In this document: positions 49,364 to 57,696 of the stretch, one piece after another
How the letters are laid out: each line of letters begins with the position of its first letter
Position numbering within the stretch: position 1 is the stretch's first letter
Assembly: GCA_027604005.1 (NCBI GenBank)
Contig: JADGJT010000092.1
Location: 1 to 57,696, forward strand
Length of the DNA: 57,696 nucleotides
Reading direction: 5' to 3'
DNA from: Dinochytrium kinnereticum
Taxonomy: Eukaryota > Chytridiomycota > Chytridiomycetes > Chytridiales > Chytridiaceae
The notes under the pieces: generated by a model
What the model was told of the DNA's origin: nothing
Seen by the model: only the letters and a program-made list of their open reading frames with translations
Database searches by the model: none
Made by a program: the position numbers and the translations under genes

Positions 49364-50095
49364 GCTTGATGGAAGTCACCCGCACATTCTGCCAAAACCC
49401 CGTCAGAAAGATGAAACGAGGTGTGAAAAAAAAATGGTGCTTTATTTGGTTCAACCCGTTCAGAACGCTGGCACATCTACAAGTAGCGGGCCTCTTTGCC
49501 AACAATCACCTGCTTGCTTCAAAGAAATCACGCGAAGAGAGCAAATGGGACATGCGCAAGTGACCCTTTGAAAGGGACAGGCAACCTTCACATCTTGAGT
49601 AAACAGAGACAACACAAAATCACGAATCTGAAGTGCCTTTTACCCAACGAAAAAGAAAAAAATAATGATATGACTGAACAAATCGTGTATTAGGTCCGTA
49701 TCAAGCTTGAATAGAAGTCACCCGCACATTCCGTCAGAAAGATGAAACGAGGTGTGAAAAAAGTTGGTGCTTTATTTGGTTCAACCCGTTCACAAGGCTG
49801 GCACATCTACAAGTAGCGGGCCTCTTTGCCAACAATCACCTGCTTGCTTCAAAGAAATCAGGCGAAGAGAGCAAATGGGACATGCGCTAGTGACACTTTG
49901 AAAAGGGACAGGCAACCTTCACATCTTGGGTGCACAGACACTTTGAAAGGGACAGGCAACCTTCACATCTTGAGTGCACAGAGTCAACACAAAATCACGA
50001 ATCTTAGGTACTTAAAACCCAACGATAAAGAAAAAAAAGAAAAAGAAAAAAATAATGATATGAGTGAACAAATCGTGTATTAGGTCCGTATCAAG
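49364..50095. repeat. tandem duplication (341 and about 390 bp)
   Basis: Two direct copies, about 49364-49704 and 49705-50095, each run from a gcttga junction through gaagtcacccgcacattc to attaggtccgtatcaagctt. Identity is high. The second copy contains an extra internal duplication of 44-45 bp (49892-49936 and 49937-49980, starting gacactttgaaa) and a longer (aaaag) stretch. Each copy carries a minus-strand AATAAA (49441-49446 and 49771-49776), so the unit is probably 3' UTR or downstream DNA of the ATPase gene that ends at 50421. Short open frames in it are not conserved in frame. Confidence 0.85.
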
Positions 50096-50194
50096 CTTGA
50101 ATACTTTAGACAGGACATAGAAAGAATATGACAACAACAAAGTCAACAGAACAAAAATATTTCCCCATAAAAGACAACTTAAAAATAAAAAACA

Positions 50195-50233
50195 ACAACA
50201 AATAAAACAACAACAACAACAACAACAACAACA
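50195..50233. repeat. CAA microsatellite
   Basis: About eleven uninterrupted CAA units lie in a T-poor stretch downstream of the ATPase stop. Read on the transcribed strand this is a TTG repeat in the probable 3' UTR. Confidence 0.8.
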
Positions 50234-50420
50234 TCAGCAACCAGAAACGACCAAATGCCTAAACCTTCTCCCCAACTCATCTATACCTAAGCAGCAACTG
50301 AGCTGCAACTAAACTGCAACCCCTCCTCATCCCCCCCCTCACCCGCCTCTCTCAACCAAAAAAAAAACAACAAAAAAAACAAAACAAAAACAAAAACAAA
50401 CACCCAATCCTCCGCTCATC

Positions 50421-55869
<5,449 letters not shown>

Positions 55870-56185
55870 TCGAGGAGCGGATGAGCCGAGGGGTGAGGGT
55901 TGAGGTTGAGGTTGGTTGGTGGTTGGTGGTTGAAGGGTGAGGTTGGTCTGTGGTTGAAGGATGAGGGTGGGAAGATTCCGAGCAGAGCAGAAGGCAGAAG
56001 TAAGTAGAAAACAAGGCTGTGAAGTGAGAGATGAGGGGTCAGGAGCGGATGTATTTATTTACGTCTTGGTTCCCCCCTGTCGCTCATTAAGGTTTGGTGG
56101 TGGTGGTGCTTCTGGAACAGTCACACAGAGCTGTTCATGGTATATACTGCATGGTGTGTATGTCTGCAGCCAGAAGTGTAAATTG

Positions 56186-56232
<47 letters not shown>

Positions 56233-56795
56233 AATAAATAAATAATAAAAAAAAGAAAATAAATATTCTGCTGTCTTTCATCAGCAACTCATCCACACAC
56301 AATAAATAAATAAATAAATAAATAAATATAATAAAAATAATAAATAAATTGAATTATCAATTACTCTGTACCACAATGCATACCATTAAAGTTATGCATG
56401 CATAATACAATTACACATGTATGTACATACATACATTTAATTTTCTTTTCTTTAGTCATTATTATTATTATTTTTTATCAAAGCACTCCACAAAGCACAT
56501 ATTATTATACAGATATCCCATCTGCTCTGCTCGGCACAACGCACGCTTCCGCTCATTCACAGCCCCCACTCTGCAATGCTTCACCCTCTCTGTCTTCTCC
56601 TTCATTGTTCCCGCCCGCGTCAACACGGCAGCACAACTCTTTACCCTCATCTTGCTCATCAACAATAATATGACACCGCAAGTTATCATTAACAGAAACA
56701 ACATTCAACATTATTCAATATTCAATATTCAACACAATGCTCAATCCAACTGCCTTCCCTCCTCCTCCCTCCCACACCTCCACTCACTCACTCAC
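55870..56795. other. gene-free region with minisatellite and ATA/ATAA microsatellites
   Basis: At 55890-55975 a ggttgagg/ggttggt-type imperfect minisatellite adjoins the ATPase start. At 56187-56262 lies (ATA)n followed by (ATAA)n, and another ATAA tract spans 56299-56350. The rest up to 56795 is AT-rich, with imperfect attcaatattcaa units near 56700-56735, and probably includes the 3' UTR of the U1A gene. No gene is recognised. Confidence 0.6.
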
Positions 56796-57696
56796 TCACT
56801 TCCTTGCAAACGTCACCTTCATCTCCCGCTCGCTGTTGATCTTGAAGTGGTTCAGCTGCTGCCGTGCAAGCGTCGACTGCGCCTCACTGTCATACTCAAC
56901 AAACGCTAATGGAGAGAAAAGAATAAAAACAAAAAAAAAAAAACAAACATCAGCCTTCTCCATTCACCAAGCATGCAGCATGCAGCAAGCCAGCCAGCCC
57001 AGCCACTCACCAATGTCGCTCTTTCCTGGCACAAGACGAACCTCCTTGAACCCAGGGAACCTAAAGAGAGAAAAGGAGTTGAATACACAGGGACAGAAAC
57101 GATAACAATAAACACGCAACTGGTTAAACAGCTCGGTGAGAATCTGCTGCGTCGTCTCAGGCGGAAGGTTCTCAACAAACAGAATGCTGTTGGGCGGTAA
57201 GAACTCGGCTGGAATCGGCGCGCCTCCAGGAAACCATCCTGTAAAGAAGAAATAGAGAGTGAGAGAGAGCAAGAGAGAGAAAGAGAGAAGAGAGAGAGTT
57301 TAAGAGAGAGAAGAGAGAAAGAATCAAACATCTGTTAAAACAAGAACGAAAAAAAAATAATAATAAAAAGGTACAAAACACCAACACCAACCCAAAAAAA
57401 AAGAAAAGAAGGAAAACAACAGACAAAAAAAAAAAAGCTACTCAAGAAGAAATCCATCACTCACCAGTGGATCCAATCGACGCCTCGGGTTTGGGCTTCT
57501 TAGGCTCAGTCGCTTTTCGTGCTGAAAAAAAGAAAAAAAAAAAAAAGCATGTCAAAAAATAGTTCAGCCAAGACCACACTCCTTCAAGCACCATTCAACA
57601 GCCAACGCTTCCCCCCCCCGATGCAAAACGAGCACAAAGCAACGCAAGACAACCCCCCCCCCAAAGAAACAAAACGAGAAGAGAACAACCACAAAG
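56796..57696 (-). CDS. U1A/U2B''-type snRNP protein, C-terminal RRM (partial)
   Basis: The 3' part of a spliceosomal U1A (SNRPA) or U2B'' (SNRPB2) gene. Exons read [20 protein letters not shown] (up to about 57522), then [20 protein letters not shown] and [22 protein letters not shown], and finally [36 protein letters not shown] with TGA at 56796. The phrase [12 protein letters not shown].(H/S)DIAFVE is diagnostic of the second RRM of U1A/U2B''. The first RRM must lie beyond the right edge; 57523-57696 looks like intron. Introns here are T-rich on the coding strand, like those of the neighbouring ATPase. Confidence 0.9.

Noticed and set aside
49254..50083. Open frames of 65-105 codons in the tandem repeat
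   Set aside because: The frame is not kept between copies because of indels, and nothing in the translation is recognisable. The unit fits a 3' UTR better.
55885..55975. GGTTGAGG-type repeats as interstitial telomere sequence
   Set aside because: The units are irregular and do not match a TTAGGG-type telomere; they look like a minisatellite.
56187..56350. ATA/ATAA tracts as possible AT-rich origin or centromere element
   Set aside because: They are plain microsatellites with no further structure; no basis to assign a function.

Overview
The window is nuclear DNA of a eukaryote with dense, intron-rich genes. Introns are mostly 40-160 nt with GT..AG ends, and many start codons or stop codons of neighbouring genes lie 20-100 bp apart. 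The gene set is opisthokont. Two genes point to a flagellated cell: a nephrocystin-1 homologue (cilium transition zone) and a Tctex-type dynein light chain. Together with compact fungal-style introns and a fungal-type KPWE peroxin, this suggests a zoosporic (chytrid-like) fungus. The lineage is inferred, not proven.

Layout. 1-2.2 kb: transposon wreckage, a non-LTR reverse-transcriptase fragment abutting the 3' end of a Ty1/copia element with polypurine tract and start of an LTR. 2.4-4.4 kb (+): two-RRM glycine-rich RNA-binding protein. 4.6-6.1 kb (+): isovaleryl-CoA dehydrogenase. 6.3-8.9 kb: divergent ciliary pair NPHP1 (-) and Tctex-type light chain (+). 9-10.9 kb (-): nucleostemin-type GTPase. 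11.4-12.9 kb (+): IWS1/SPN1. 13-16.1 kb (+): RasGEF. 16.2-17.5 kb (-): LEO1. 17.7-18.6 kb (-): dynactin p25 (DCTN5), with its start codon 29 bp from that of DHX35 helicase (+, to 21.6 kb). 21.7-28.6 kb (+): HEATR5/LAA1. 28.9-30.3 kb (-): G-protein alpha subunit. 30.4-31.7 kb (+): ribonucleotide reductase small subunit. 31.8-33.6 kb (+): coiled-coil protein. 33.6-35.7 kb (-): methylmalonate-semialdehyde dehydrogenase. 36.4-38.3 kb (+): PLRG1/PRL1. 38.4-39.8 kb (-): ARPC1. 40-42 kb (-): SMARCD/BAF60. 42.1-42.8 kb (-): PEX39-like KPWE protein. 43.2-48.2 kb (-): unrecognised repeat-exon membrane protein. 48.2-50.4 kb: gene-poor, with a decayed copy of that gene's 3' end and a tandem duplication of a 3' UTR. 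50.4-55.9 kb (-): P2-type cation ATPase. 56.8 kb to the right edge (-): 3' part of U1A/U2B''.

Most genes are single-copy housekeeping genes with no operon logic, but some themes recur: ciliary and microtubule functions (NPHP1, Tctex light chain, DCTN5), Pol II elongation (IWS1, LEO1), splicing (PLRG1, DHX35, U1A), and branched-chain amino-acid breakdown (IVD, MMSDH). The least explained locus is 43.2-50.4 kb. There I reconstructed a seven-exon, 1586-residue protein whose exons 3, 4 and 5 start with the same helix motif, and which carries an exact-period internal duplication, a degenerate acidic repeat and a C-terminal membrane bundle.
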